This document shows positions 12,690 through 23,943 of a DNA stretch of 64,000 nucleotides, piece by piece. Source of the DNA: Anadara kagoshimensis (Eukaryota; Mollusca; Bivalvia; Arcoida; Arcidae); NCBI GenBank assembly GCA_021292105.1, contig CM037871.1:23640447-23704446 (forward strand), read 5' to 3'. Every line of letters starts with the position of its first letter. Position 1 is the first letter of the stretch. The notes under the pieces were generated by a model. That model was not told where the DNA came from. It saw only the letters and a list, made by a program, of their open reading frames with translations, and did no database searches. Made by a program: the position numbers and the translations under genes.

Positions 12690-13660
12690 AGAAGATCATA
12701 AATACATTGGCACTCACCTGACAATGTTTTTAATTTAGCTGAATTTTTTAAATAATGTAATATAAAAGGTTAACATAGTTCTAGATAATTTCAACCAATA
12801 TGTACATATTGTCCTAGCTTTTGCATAGAAGTTAATTTTGTGCAAGTTTGATTCGGATAATTTTACATTTTGCTTCAAGAGTGTTTGTTCACAAGATGTT
12901 TGTACCATTTTGCCTAGTATGTGACTTACTTTTGACCAAACATGATCTATTTAAGAGGCTGATGTAGTTTTTATAAGGAGATCAATTTAGGTATGAATGC
13001 AGAAAATCTGATTTAAAAATATGACTTCCAGCTTGCAAGCAAGGATTTTCTTTCATTACTCCTAGTGATCTATATAATGACCAAACATAAGAAGTATATC
13101 CTTAGGTTTTGTCAAGATGATTACTTTGGGGAATTTTGATGACAATTTGACAAAGTGTGAATATATTAGTAAGTCAATCATTCATTACTTTATTCATAAG
13201 CAAAATATCCCCATCATTTGCCACTATTATTTACAATTCCATATCTCATTAAATTTCATTTAAAATTGTTTTGGTACAAATTTCAGGAATACATATATAT
13301 TGCACAGTACTTTTCATACTTTTTGGGGGTAGAATTTCAGCACTTATAATTCCAATGCACTGAAAACATATTACGCATTTGAATTCGGCTGCATCTTGCC
13401 TGAGAAAGGTTTCCTATTTCCTTACCGATGGTCAGTGGTTCTACCTGTTTTTCAAACTTCTAAGTCTTTAAATAACAGGTTGCCTCCTAAGTGAAATAAT
13501 CTTCAGTAAGGCAAAAACACCGTTACCCTAACCCCAACCAATTGAAAAAGGTAAATCATTTTAGTGCTTCGTATCTCATGACCAAAACTTAATATCTTGT
13601 GGTCTAAATTTAGCAAGAGAAAGAGAGAGGGGTTTCTACAGCAGTTTTTATGTTGCAGTC
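12690..13660. other. No gene seen
   Basis: AT-rich sequence; 12830-13140 shows weak likeness to the degenerate repeat at 1320 and 11991 (AAGAGTGTTTGTTC, GTGACTTACTTTTGACCAAACAT). Nothing else. Confidence 0.4.
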
Positions 13661-13666
13661 AGTTTA

Positions 13667-13945
13667 AAACAAACATAGAAACAGAGAGCTGATCTACAGT
13701 GTAGTTGCAAAAAGGAAGAAAATTGAAATTTACCCATTAATCCAAGTATGGAGATTTTGAAATTCTGACTGGCATATTACATAGAAATTGAAGGAAAATA
13801 TCCCAGCATATTCAGTAACTGTCACAAATATTTATAGGGCTTCTGTGAACTGTGAATCATGTCCACATACATACATTATATTAATATAATGTGCTTATTC
13901 AAAGTATATTAGAGCTTACACTCATCAAATACAAAGAAATGCATG
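13667..13945 (+). repeat. Dispersed ~300 bp repeat, copy 2
   Basis: Complete, diverged copy of the family at 3326 and 17459, running from AAACATAGAAACAGAG through GCTGATCTACAG and AAGGAAAATATCCCA to ATCAAATACAAAGAAAT. No coding potential. Confidence 0.75.
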
Positions 13946-14105
13946 CTTAATGATTTGCAAATAAAATGGGCAAATGGCTACTTCCCTTAAGTCATCTATA
14001 CATAAACTGTCTATGGGAAATACAAATTCCATTATTCATTGTCTATTTACTATGATTCCCCACTACCGAAGGTAGGAAATCATATTGTTTTCGTTCTGTT
14101 TCTTC

Positions 14106-14140
14106 TTATTATTATAATTATTATTATTATTATTATTATT
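14106..14140. repeat. (ATT)n microsatellite
   Basis: About 11 near-perfect ATT units, giving runs of Ile on both strands in translation. Confidence 0.95.
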
Positions 14141-14641
14141 CTCTCAAAATCTACGGAACATGTATATGCTGATGCAGATCTCGGAAACGGCTTGATGGAT
14201 TTAGATGAAAATCGGTACCAATAATCTGTTATCTGTGTAGATATGCAAGACTTATTTTCTTTATCTTGAAGGTAGGTGGGTGTAAATTGCGTAATTAAAT
14301 ACGTAGTTGAATACCTGGGGAAACCAATTCTGAATGGACATAAAGCTGGTAACGACACTTTTATTATACCAAGCCAATGCTTTCATCTATGAGTTAATCC
14401 GATTAGTGACCGTCAAACAAGTTCACTCAAGCATGACATCTTGTAATGAACAATTCAACGGGACAAATCTAAGTAATAGATCTGTACAATACCAAGTCAG
14501 TCGGCAATGTCCGGTTAAAAGACCCTAGGGTATTATTTCTTTTGCATCAATAACACCTCAACAATTTATAGGGTAATGAAGATCTGTGTCTTTTAGATGC
14601 TGGAAATAACAACTGTAGCAATATACATAAGATTTATTCCA

Positions 14642-14900
14642 TATAATACACCTAAACTAATAAGACCCGCTACGTGTTAAAAAAAGTATGTTTTCCCATA
14701 GATACGGTCTTTTATATAGCACCGATCTATTTCATTTGTAATATTTCCATTGAGTTTTATTTAAACTTGAAATCAATGGAATAAAACTCATTGAAAACAT
14801 TACAAATAAAATAGATCGGTGTTATATAACAGACCCTATATATATTGGAAAAACATATTTTTAACACGTAGCGGGTCTTATTAGTTAGGTGTATTATACA
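14642..14900. mobile_element. 259 bp foldback element (near-palindrome)
   Basis: Two arms of about 120 bp are inverted copies of each other: TATAATACACCTAAACTAA (14642) against TTAGTTAGGTGTATTATA (14881), AAGACCCGCTACGTGTTAA against TTAACACGTAGCGGGTCTT, CACCGATCTATTTC against AATAGATCGGTG, and ATTGAGTTTTATTT against AATAAAACTCAT. The spacer is roughly a dozen bases near 14763-14775. No coding frame fits. The arms have diverged by several substitutions and one to two base indels, so the palindrome is not fresh. It may be a foldback or MITE-type element; I cannot see a convincing target duplication. Confidence 0.85.
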
Positions 14901-15012
14901 GAATGAATCTCGTGTATTGAATTTAGAGGATAGAAAGAGTAAAGCGTCAAAGTGATCAAGATTAACAACACTTTAATATTTTGGAACGGTTGAAAACCCT
15001 GAAAAACAAATA

Positions 15013-16451
15013 AGACCCTATGCAGGGTTCGCGCTGGGCATCGCCAATGCCACGAATTGCGATTTTTTTTCTTTAAATGGCGACAAAAAACGGCGCTTGG
15101 CGATTTTTCTGGCGACAGTTTTTCAAAGTTCACCGGTATCTTGGTCACCTGTAATTTACAAGTGATAACACATTGAAGCCAGTGAAGGATCGGTGAGTGT
15201 CACTGAATAAACACAGTAATTAACGAATGGTCTTAAAGACTATGAGTTGATTAAGATCGTTGTCTTGGGTGTGAATGTAATACCATCTAATAATGGGCAG
15301 GTAGATCCAGGTAATATTGGAGCGTGTCGATAATGCCCGAGGATATACCCAGGTGCCCTCCCGATGTCGTCAATCAGTATAAACACTGATGGACTCGGAA
15401 TTAATGTAAAATCCAAAATAAAATATAATAACAGTTAACCTTTGTGATGTCTATTTAATTTTTTTTAAAGTTTATTGATTAATAATCGTGATTCGATGCG
15501 CAATACACATCGTAGGAGGCCATCTGTTTGTATGTCAATTACGCGACTTATATCAGATATTTCCATATGTTTGAGGTTCACGATCATAACGATATATCCA
15601 CTCAAAATATCAAAATATATGAATTTTTGTAATCCTAGTTAAGAATATTTCGTCTGGTTCAAGAATATTCCTCATTTTTTCATACAAGTACGATTTCGGG
15701 AAAAATAAATAGTGGTGCCTCATAGATCGTGATCACGACTAAGGGAACAAAATAGTTTCAACAAAATGTTTTAAATCACACTTCAAATTTTAACATAATT
15801 CTCATCTTGGAAAAAACAATAAATGCATCACCATAGCGTCAATTTTTTAGACAGTGTCTGGCCAAATGTTCATTCATTGTAATCAGAGGCCTGAGAGGGG
15901 TTCCACGAGTTTTCTTATTCAATGCAATTCATTGAAAACGTCACTTACTATGCCGAGAATGGCTTCCAATGTACGGTTTTTCTCAACCGAAAACTTTAAT
16001 TTAAATCTACTTTTACTTTCAAAGAAATTTAAAAAAGTAATAAAGGTATGATTTTTTTTTCAGTTTACCGGGTGGGAGCGGTACAAATGTACTTCATACA
16101 CAACTGCCTTTAGAATGCAATATACACAGCATTAAAAACGCATGTGACGTGAAAATAAGAAAATTTACCTGTTGATTAATACCTAAACAACAACATCTCT
16201 TATTCATTTATTGTTTGTATTCAATCTTGTAATTCATCTATGTGTAATAAGTGTGAAGGGCCGAAACTTTGATGTAAGACTACCTGCACATGCAGGTGCC
16301 CGACTGGGCTGGTGTATAACGTCAAATATTGTATGTGTCAAAAAGTACCCTTTTGGCGACACATTAATGAAATTGGCGACAAAATTTTATACGACTGGCG
16401 ATTTCCTTGGCGACAGACTTTTCCAACCCAGCGCTAACCCTGCTAGGGTCT
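15013..16451. mobile_element. 1.4 kb element with AGACCCTA.GCAGGGTT inverted ends
   Basis: The left end reads AGACCCTATGCAGGGTT then GCGCTGGG (15013-15037); the right end reads CCCAGCGC then AACCCTGCTAGGGTCT (16427-16451). These are inverted repeats of about 25 bp with two to three mismatches. Just inside both ends are several short GGCGAC/GTCGCC words (15079-15118 and 16355-16415). Open frames inside are short and unrecognised (one of 84 codons on minus at the left end, one of 127 codons on plus crossing the right end). It is probably a non-autonomous DNA transposon of unknown superfamily. Confidence 0.65.
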
Positions 16452-16454
16452 TTT

Positions 16455-17458
16455 CACCGGATATATGCCTTATATTATTTATGAATGGTGGGGAATCATA
16501 CGTAACTGGTATCGCAGTTACAATCTCTAGTTATTATTATTTTTATTATTATTTGTTTCTCCTGGTCACTTTTTGTCCTCCATTTTTCTTTTAAAAGTGT
16601 CAATCAATCTCATTTAGGGTAGGTCCCTGTACTATAGAACTATTAAGAGAGGGTAGGAAGACGGGGTCTTAAAAACAATAATCATCAATTTTGACATTGA
16701 TACTATATTTTGTACTAAAAACCCATACTCATGATCAGCGTCTCGAGATGCACAAGTCCATATCACAAAATTTTCCCAAGTGTATCAGGAAGGGATGAGG
16801 ATGGGCGGGGCAGTGTGCTTACTTTTCAACGGTTGAGATCCCCATCCCTTTACTATATATTTTCCGGTTCTGTATGAGAAATTGAATAGAGTGATACTAA
16901 AGAAAATCCCATGGGGTCAATCCAGATAGTCAATTTTTTTATAAGCAACATTAATGGTCAGTTAGACCTAAGGGTTGATTTATTGTTCAATTTGATAGAA
17001 TAGTTGCATTTTTATCTCAATTATAGTCCAAGTTCTGAGATTTGGCCCTCATGACCTTTACCTTTTGTCCACTCCAGGTATCTAAACAAGATTCATTCAC
17101 ACTGTCATATGCTGCTGTACACTTGTACCAAGTTTTGTTAAAACCAATTGAGAAATGGATGGGGGGCATAAAAGGAAGCATACTGATTCCAGTTCAAATC
17201 ACAATCCCAAAAGTAATGCAAATAACTGAGGTAAGCACCTCCGGTCTAGCTAGCTACACCTATCATTTAAGATTAAATTAGTCATCACACTTTATTTCAC
17301 TTTTATTTGTTTTTTAAGTCAAAATCAGATCTGTTTAAGCCAAATTTAAAATTATCTCATTCAACCCTGATGAAGCTGTTAAAAATGGTTTTCCACAAAT
17401 AAAAGATTAAATTACACTATGAGGGATGGCCAGAAAAATGTTTAAGCATTACTCTGGA
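16455..17458. other. No gene supported
   Basis: A 79-codon frame at 17042-17281 is bracketed by an AG (CCACTCCAG, 17080) and a GTAAGC (17231), but the residues match nothing I know and the region has repeat-like phrases (TTGTACCAAGTTTTGTTAAAA). I see nothing else. Confidence 0.35.
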
Positions 17459-17768
17459 ATAAACATAGCACTGCAATGCTGATCTACAGCATAGTTGCAA
17501 ATATGCTGTAAAGGGGAAGAAAATTGAAATCTACCCATTCATACAGATATGGGGCTTTTGAAAGTTGTGATTGGCATGTTACATAGAAGTTGAAGGAAAA
17601 TATCCCATCATATTTCAGTAACTGTCACAAATTTTTATAGGACTTGTGTAAACTTTTAAACACACTCATGATTAATGATCAATTGATGTTCACATACATG
17701 CATTATCAATATAATGTTTTGTATTCAAAGTGTATTAGATCTTACATTCATCAAATACAAAGAAATGT
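17459..17768 (+). repeat. Dispersed ~300 bp repeat, copy 3
   Basis: The best-preserved copy: GCACTGCAATGCTGATCTACAG, here as GCAATGCTGATCTACAG at 17472, through AAGGAAAATATCCCATC and CAGTAACTGTCACAA to AGATCTTACATTCATC and CAAATACAAAGAAATG. It defines the uninterrupted structure against which the split copy at 3326/5300 can be read. Confidence 0.8.
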
Positions 17769-17769
17769 G

Positions 17770-18470
17770 AGTGTAGCAAAATTAATAGTTAAAATATTCA
17801 CAGAATTTGAATAATCGGATATTAAACCAAAGTAGACAATTTCCATCTAGATCTACGTACACTACATAGCCAACACGACTTTATGTTTAGACATTCAAAT
17901 AAAAATACCAATAACTAAAATATTCGGTATTTCCAAAAGTTATAATGAACAGCTTTTCATTAGACTATCGGTGAAAATAAATAAATAAAAATAATTAAAT
18001 AAATAAAAAAAATAAATAAATAAAATTATAATACGATTGAATGTAAAACCGGACCAAGATGAAAAAGTTGACTATAAACATGCGGTTAATATTCCATTTA
18101 CTCGAAAAGATTTTCCGTCAATCGTTAATTAGTTGTTCCTATTCATACTATTCCGAATTCTGAGCAGTTTAAGTCAAAGAGAGACAACCCCTGGCAAAAG
18201 GTGCTTCCCAACTATAATTCTTAGTGCCAAACTAATGCAGTGTATTTAACGGAAGTTCTGGCCATTGTAAGAAGATGTGTAACTGTCTCTAATTTATTTT
18301 GTTTTTAATTAGAAACATGTTCAGAATAAGGCCAACCTCTCTATAAAATGCGTCATTATTTTTGGTAAACAGCTATAAACCTCTACGTTCTGGGCGTATG
18401 GTTTTTACAGTGTTTGGACAGATTGTGCTTCGATTCTAAATGAATGAAACACTTTTTCCATTATTTTTTT
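17770..18470. other. No gene seen; AAATA-rich tract
   Basis: A low-complexity AAATA/AAATAA run lies at about 17976-18024. Otherwise AT-rich non-coding sequence. Confidence 0.5.
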
Positions 18471-18960
18471 TATTGATTTTAATGAGTATAAAATATATTT
18501 AATTTCATTACATGAGGCACTTTATGTGCGATGGAATGCTTTCCCTTGTTGGATTCCCTGGTACCCTTCATAACCCATCTTCTTCCCCCTGCATTGCTTC
18601 CCCCATTTAGAAATATCAACGATTTTCTGGCGAGCTGGTGCTGGCGGCACCCATGACAATACTCCCAGAGATTACTCTCTGTTCGTAAAAAATAAACTTG
18701 GTATACAGGAAGTAGATTTCTGGCAGACTTCAAATCAGTACTTGAGAAATGGGACCTCATACTGAAATTGCATACGAAATTTCAAGTGGCTGTGATTAGT
18801 AGTTGCCGAGGAAACTGTTACGATAATTTTTTTTCTTTCGGATGGACGGAAGGGCAAGCAGTATACCCCCTCTGCTTCGAAACGGGCTATAAAAATGGTC
18901 AAGATAGAGTTGAACAGGAATCTATGAGCGACATGAAAGATGCCAGACATTAACATTTAT
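18471..18960 (-). other. G+C-richer island, unassigned
   Basis: This block stands out from its surroundings in composition. On the minus strand overlapping frames of 93 and 73 codons are open, and a third frame, starting inside after a stop, reads about 45 codons of mixed composition before a stop near 18526, followed by ATCAATAAAAAA. That could be the last exon and polyadenylation signal of a gene or retrocopy, but no domain is recognisable and the frames conflict with one another. A repeat remnant is equally possible. I assign no function. Confidence 0.2.
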
Positions 18961-20079
18961 AAATCCGTTGAACCATTTACACAAATGTTCATTATGACCT
19001 TTGTTGTTCCCAACCCATGGCACTTCCACATCAATCCCAATATAATATTTGCCAGACCAAGGGAACACTCAACTGTTTGAACTAAGACTGACAAATATAA
19101 CTAACTCGGACTACATGCTCACATAAATGCGTAAGGTACTATTCATTCATAGATGTGAAAGTTTTAAAGTGTTTTATTACTCTCAAAATCAGCAATCACG
19201 GCAATTTCTATAGATGTCTCATTATTTTCTTCATTGAAATAAAGAACTGACAAGGATGAGTGAAATGATGTTTAAGCTACCAGATGCTGAAAAATATAAA
19301 CAAAAATAGGACTATGAAGGAGAAATTAGTAGACCAGAGATCAGAATATATACGAAAATCCAATCATCCTCAGAACAACCGTACATCTAGTACAACAATT
19401 TCTCGTTTATACCCTTAATCATATTCAATTTGTTTACAAACTTAATCATGATAATTATTTAAAAAGTAAGCAGAGTATTGTCAAAAGTGATTGGATAAGG
19501 TTTTTAGGAAAGTTATGGAGGGGCGTGATATTACATGGGACAGTTAGGCAGACCAATATGTATGTCGATTTCTGTATACGCCCTCAAAATAAGTGTGTGT
19601 ATGGGGTATAATAAAATTGATTAACTGTATTTTCCCTCTCCTGTATTACACAGATGTTTAGTGTTCTAATATGTTTAAATAAAAAGTTTTGTAAGTGAGA
19701 ATTAAACGAAATAAACATTAATAATTGTACATATTTTCATTTATTTTGGGGACTTTGTCATATCACTGACTTTCCCGTTTTATGGTACACCCGAATTTTT
19801 TCAGCTTACACGTGTGCCTTTGTATATGTTGATTTCGCGGATATAAATTTTCGCGATATTTATTCTTGCAATGTAAGTACTCAGACACACAAGGTGATTG
19901 GTTTTTTTCTTAATTTGTTCCTTTTGTATCTGAGCTTAGGTGATATATTTATCCAGTTGCATACATACTTTCATAAATACAATGTCAATAATCTTTCCTT
20001 TATTTGCTTAATCAAAACTTATGTGATTCAGAAGCAATGAGTGTATGGACATTTTTGTGAACAAAACTATGTTACAGCT

Positions 20080-20080
<1 letters not shown>
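18961..20080. other. No gene seen
   Basis: Non-coding. A small inverted pair of TTCGCGGATATAAATTTTCGCGA type near 19835-19857 (TTCGCGG, TTTTCGCGA) may be a MITE trace. Confidence 0.35.

Positions 20081-20081
<1 letters not shown>

Positions 20082-20135
<54 letters not shown>
20082..20135. repeat. (GA)n microsatellite
   Basis: About 27 GA units, uninterrupted. Translates as Arg-Glu or Ser-Leu runs, so open frames over it are artefacts. Confidence 0.97.
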
Positions 20136-20138
<3 letters not shown>

Positions 20139-20214
20139 TGGAGTTGTCAAGTTGTAGTAACCACGTGGAAGAACCAAGCTGGGTTTGGATAGGTTTTAAA
20201 GTAAAAATAAACAA

Positions 20215-20238
20215 AATGTCTATCTATCTATCTATCTC
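20215..20238. repeat. (TCTA)n short tract
   Basis: Five to six TCTA/CTAT units. Confidence 0.9.
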
Positions 20239-20859
20239 AATTCTTTATTCTCCCGATATGATACAAGTTAAAGACAACATCAAAATAATGAAGGAAGACA
20301 TACTATCAAATTGTTTATCTGGGGGATACTTGACATATTGGACTAATCTTTGACAACAGTTCCCTTTCGGACATAATTGGCAATTTGTAAGGAGCCCTTG
20401 CCACTACTAAATGTTGAGGAATGAAACTTTACTATTATTTGATTACGTTCATTAGACACTTATGAATCAACAGAATGTTTAGCATTACCACTGGAATTTG
20501 CGCGATTGTTTTAATTCTTCTTTATGTTGGACCCATATTGAGCATTGTACAAACTATTGTATTATTTAGATTTACAAATTTAAAATAACGAAATGAAATA
20601 ACATATGTCGTGAAGTATGTGTATAACAACGTTATTTTGATGGACGTTACTCAAACATAAAATGACGTTATTAAAATTTTGCACGTCGTTCATTATCGAC
20701 GCTATACTTTAGACATAAATTTAAATAGGTTCTAGGTGAAATATTTTCAAAAAGTTGGTATTTTTGGAAACTACAATAAACACACTTTAAGAATATGTAT
20801 TTATCTCAAAATTGAATTTTTTTACCCTATGCATGGTTTTCGCTTGACGCACCTCATGT

Positions 20860-20962
20860 ATTGATGGACTATACTTTGACTTCACAAAGCACTACAATAT
20901 CCTTTTGATGAAGATTATTTCTCCATGTTGATGATGATGTGACATGAGCATCATCATCACGG

Positions 20963-21002
<40 letters not shown>

Positions 21003-21177
21003 ATTTACTCATGTCACACCACCATCATCATCATCAGAAATCATAACATTATAATCATAATTACTCATGTCACATCATCATCAACATGGTGGCATCATCA
21101 TGAATCATCAACATTATAAGCAGCAGCAGAATTCAATGTCATCCCCACCATCATCATTATCAGAAATCCTCATGTCA

Positions 21178-21210
<33 letters not shown>

Positions 21211-21600
21211 ATCATCATCATATTTACTCATGTCACACACACAAATCTACATGTCACCATTCTTTATGTCACATCATCATCAACATGGTGACATCATTAT
21301 TATTATGAATCATCGTCATTATCGGCAGCAACAGAACCCATGTCACCACCATCATCTGCAGCATCAAAACTTGGGTCACCAACATCATCACCATTCACCA
21401 CTATCATCATCATCATCATGTCGCATTACATTAGCATGGTGACATCATCTGCAGGGCTGAATTTCATCACCACCACAACCACCATCGTTATCATCATCTT
21501 TAGAACACCATCATCATATCATCAGAACTCCTCATGCCAAATCATCAACATGGTGTCATCATTGCATGAAAAACATATATCTAAACCCTTCACCATGACC
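20860..21600 (+). repeat. CAT-rich cluster 4
   Basis: Begins with GGACTATACTTTGACTTCAC and AAAGCACTACAA, the same lead-in as at 5346-5390, followed by a GATGAAGAT/GATGATGAT section and then long CATCAT runs (20955-21003, 21178-21220). Between runs the words CTCATGTCACA, CAACATGGTG, ATTATAAGCAGCAGCAGAA recur as a loose higher-order pattern. Three overlapping frames of 70-100 codons are low-complexity artefacts. Confidence 0.8.
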
Positions 21601-21639
21601 AGTTACTTCCTTTCAATCAAGTTGCTTTTCTCCATTGTT

Positions 21640-22588
21640 TAAGTCATTGATTTAATTCAGAATTAATTTGCATAAAATAAATTAATTTGAATAAAAATAA
21701 AATTAAAATCTTGTTTTTATATATTTTATCTAATTTAAATGTTGTTGAAATTATTGATAAATATATAAATTGACCACGTGAGCTTAAAAGGCCTGAATTG
21801 GTATAACCATTCCTGCACAACCTGTTGTCCCTAGGCTAATAATTACATCTCCCAACTACAGAAGGTTGACAAGAATGATGTACAAAAGAGGGAAATATTC
21901 TTAATATGGATTGATTGATAATTAATTGATAATCTTTTGATACCTCAAATGTCCAACATAATCCTTTGCAACAATGAAATTACTGTGAATTTAAGTATTA
22001 TTAAGTGGTCTAATAATATTTTTTTTACTGATTTTACATGTCCAGGTAATTTACCCGCTGTGACAGTGAATAAATCTACCTGGACTTTACCGTTACAAAT
22101 TACTGAACACATTTTAAGTGTAGGAGGATTTTATTATTATCAGCTTCTAATTAACAGATTAATTATCAAGTGACCACCATTATTTTTAAATCAAATCGGA
22201 AAGAAATACGCACTTTCGAACATATGTGCAAGTTATCATCGTGTTTACAAGATACATAAAATTTTATAAGAGTTTTCAAACATTGTTTTTTCAGTTCTTT
22301 TGTTTGGATTTTAATTTTGGTTCTTTCTTGCCCATTTATTTTGTAGATTCAAGCACTAAAACATTTAATTTTTAGTAGTATTTAAATGACGATTGATAAT
22401 TTAATTATCTATCCTCCGAGACTGTTGACTATTGCAGTGTGATTGAAATCGGGGCGAAATTATGTTGGGAGAATACAAGCTTTGACATTTATTGATTATA
22501 AAAAGGACAGGGTGTCGTGATCATTTTAAAAAGTATCAACAAACGGGCAGGAGCTACATCAAGAGTTAAGCATTAGTATCGTAGTTCA

Positions 22589-22590
<2 letters not shown>
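21640..22590. other. No gene seen
   Basis: AT-rich. GTGAGCTTAAAAGGCC at 21779 faintly resembles the closing end of the A-I elements. No coding evidence. Confidence 0.4.

Positions 22591-22591
<1 letters not shown>

Positions 22592-22643
<52 letters not shown>
22592..22643. repeat. (TA)n microsatellite
   Basis: 26 uninterrupted TA units. Confidence 0.97.
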
Positions 22644-22646
<3 letters not shown>

Positions 22647-23139
22647 AATTAGCCATGTGTTTGGGACATGCTTGTGTTCTGCGCTGGAAAATCGCTTCAA
22701 ACAGATACCTATAAAACACGTTTCTGGTCCAGATTGAAAAAGGACAAAAGAATATTTTTTTAAATGTACAAATCTGTTGATAAATACTTAATCGCAGTAT
22801 TCCATCTGTCAATTTGAATGGGCAAACTACTTTTTTTGTAGAATTAATTAATTGCCAGACGCAATCATCAATCACCTGTGTAAATGTTATTTGAACGGGT
22901 CTATCTGAAGTTTATGCACGCTGTTTGATATGTAAACAAATCTCGCTAAATTTATTAAGATGTAGCCTAACAGATCTTGCATCCCTTGGTGTGCACTTTT
23001 TTCTGATGGGTACTTATTTCAGCGCAAACTGGCTGATCTTCGAATGCTAGGCGGTTACATACTCCAGCTCGCGCTGGTTTCGCTTAACTATTGTTCTTCT
23101 TGCTCAGTCTGTTTCAATTGCTTCTAGTTGTAAGCATCC

Positions 23140-23392
23140 TATGTAGAGCCACAGGTGGCCTACTCTTTTTCGAACTCTACAGAGGTGTCTTTAGCGTGCA
23201 CTGAGACACGGGACCTCGGTTTTGAGTCTCATCTGAAAGACTATTCTGGTAATGAGCTTTTTACAGCTCTAGTATGGACAGGACTTGAAAATCATCTCAG
23301 AAAATTCCAAGCCCTGAGTAAGGTTTGAACGCACGACCCTTGACTTTGGAAGCCAGTGACAGTACCACTCAGCCATGTCAGCTGAGAGCTGT
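23140..23392 (-). mobile_element. tRNA-headed SINE
   Basis: Read on the minus strand, the head has an A-box-like GGCTGAGTGGTAC (about 23366-23383 on plus as CCACTCAGCC) and a B-box-like GTTCAAACC (23321-23330 as GGTTTGAAC), the spacing of a tRNA gene. Downstream is a body with GACACGGGACCTCGG (23203 on plus) and TCTCATCTGAAAGAC, also found in modified form in the SINE at 60131. It is a SINE head and not a functional tRNA gene, because the acceptor stem does not close. Right boundary is clear; left boundary is approximate. Confidence 0.7.
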
Positions 23393-23943
23393 TTTAATAG
23401 ATCAATGATAAAACTTACTTTTGTAGTTATCCAATAAATATGCATCTTGAGGAAATGCAATTGTAGGTTGATGTATCAGTGTATTTCCATGACTAAACTG
23501 CTCTATCGACCTAGAATAATACAGAACATAACAAATTTTCCAGAGATCATCAATAATATGTAGGGTAATTTACGTCGGACATTGTTTAAAGTTTTAAAGT
23601 TAATTTTGTATTAAAGACACCCTAATTTGAAAATACAGAACCATGGGTCTTTGTGTTCACCTGATAATTTATCTTATATCTCCTGTAGAAATTCTTTGAT
23701 TCCATTCTTTATAGGAACCATCAACATTTTCCAAAGTCTTATCTTCAATGGAAAGATTTCTATAAATTAAATATTACCTCTCCTAAGAATGATACATCAA
23801 AAGTTTCTAAGTTCTAGGTACAGTATATTTAAAAACAGCTTAAACTGCAGAGTAAAATCTAGGGCATTTCAATACATGTATTCTTCAACTTCCAAGACCT
23901 TAAACTTCAACTTGTATAACAAGAGAGAGGCTTCAACTTATAT

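Noticed and set aside
17042-17281. 79-codon frame bracketed by AG and GTAAGC, considered as an internal exon
   Set aside because: Splice-like dinucleotides are expected by chance at this rate, the peptide is unrecognised, and phrases within resemble dispersed repeats.
20008-20353. Open frames on both strands with Arg-Glu or Ser-Leu runs
   Set aside because: They owe their length to the (GA)n microsatellite at 20082-20135.
23321-23390. Minus-strand tRNA gene
   Set aside because: A- and B-box-like motifs are present but the acceptor stem does not pair and a SINE body follows directly, so it is a SINE head.
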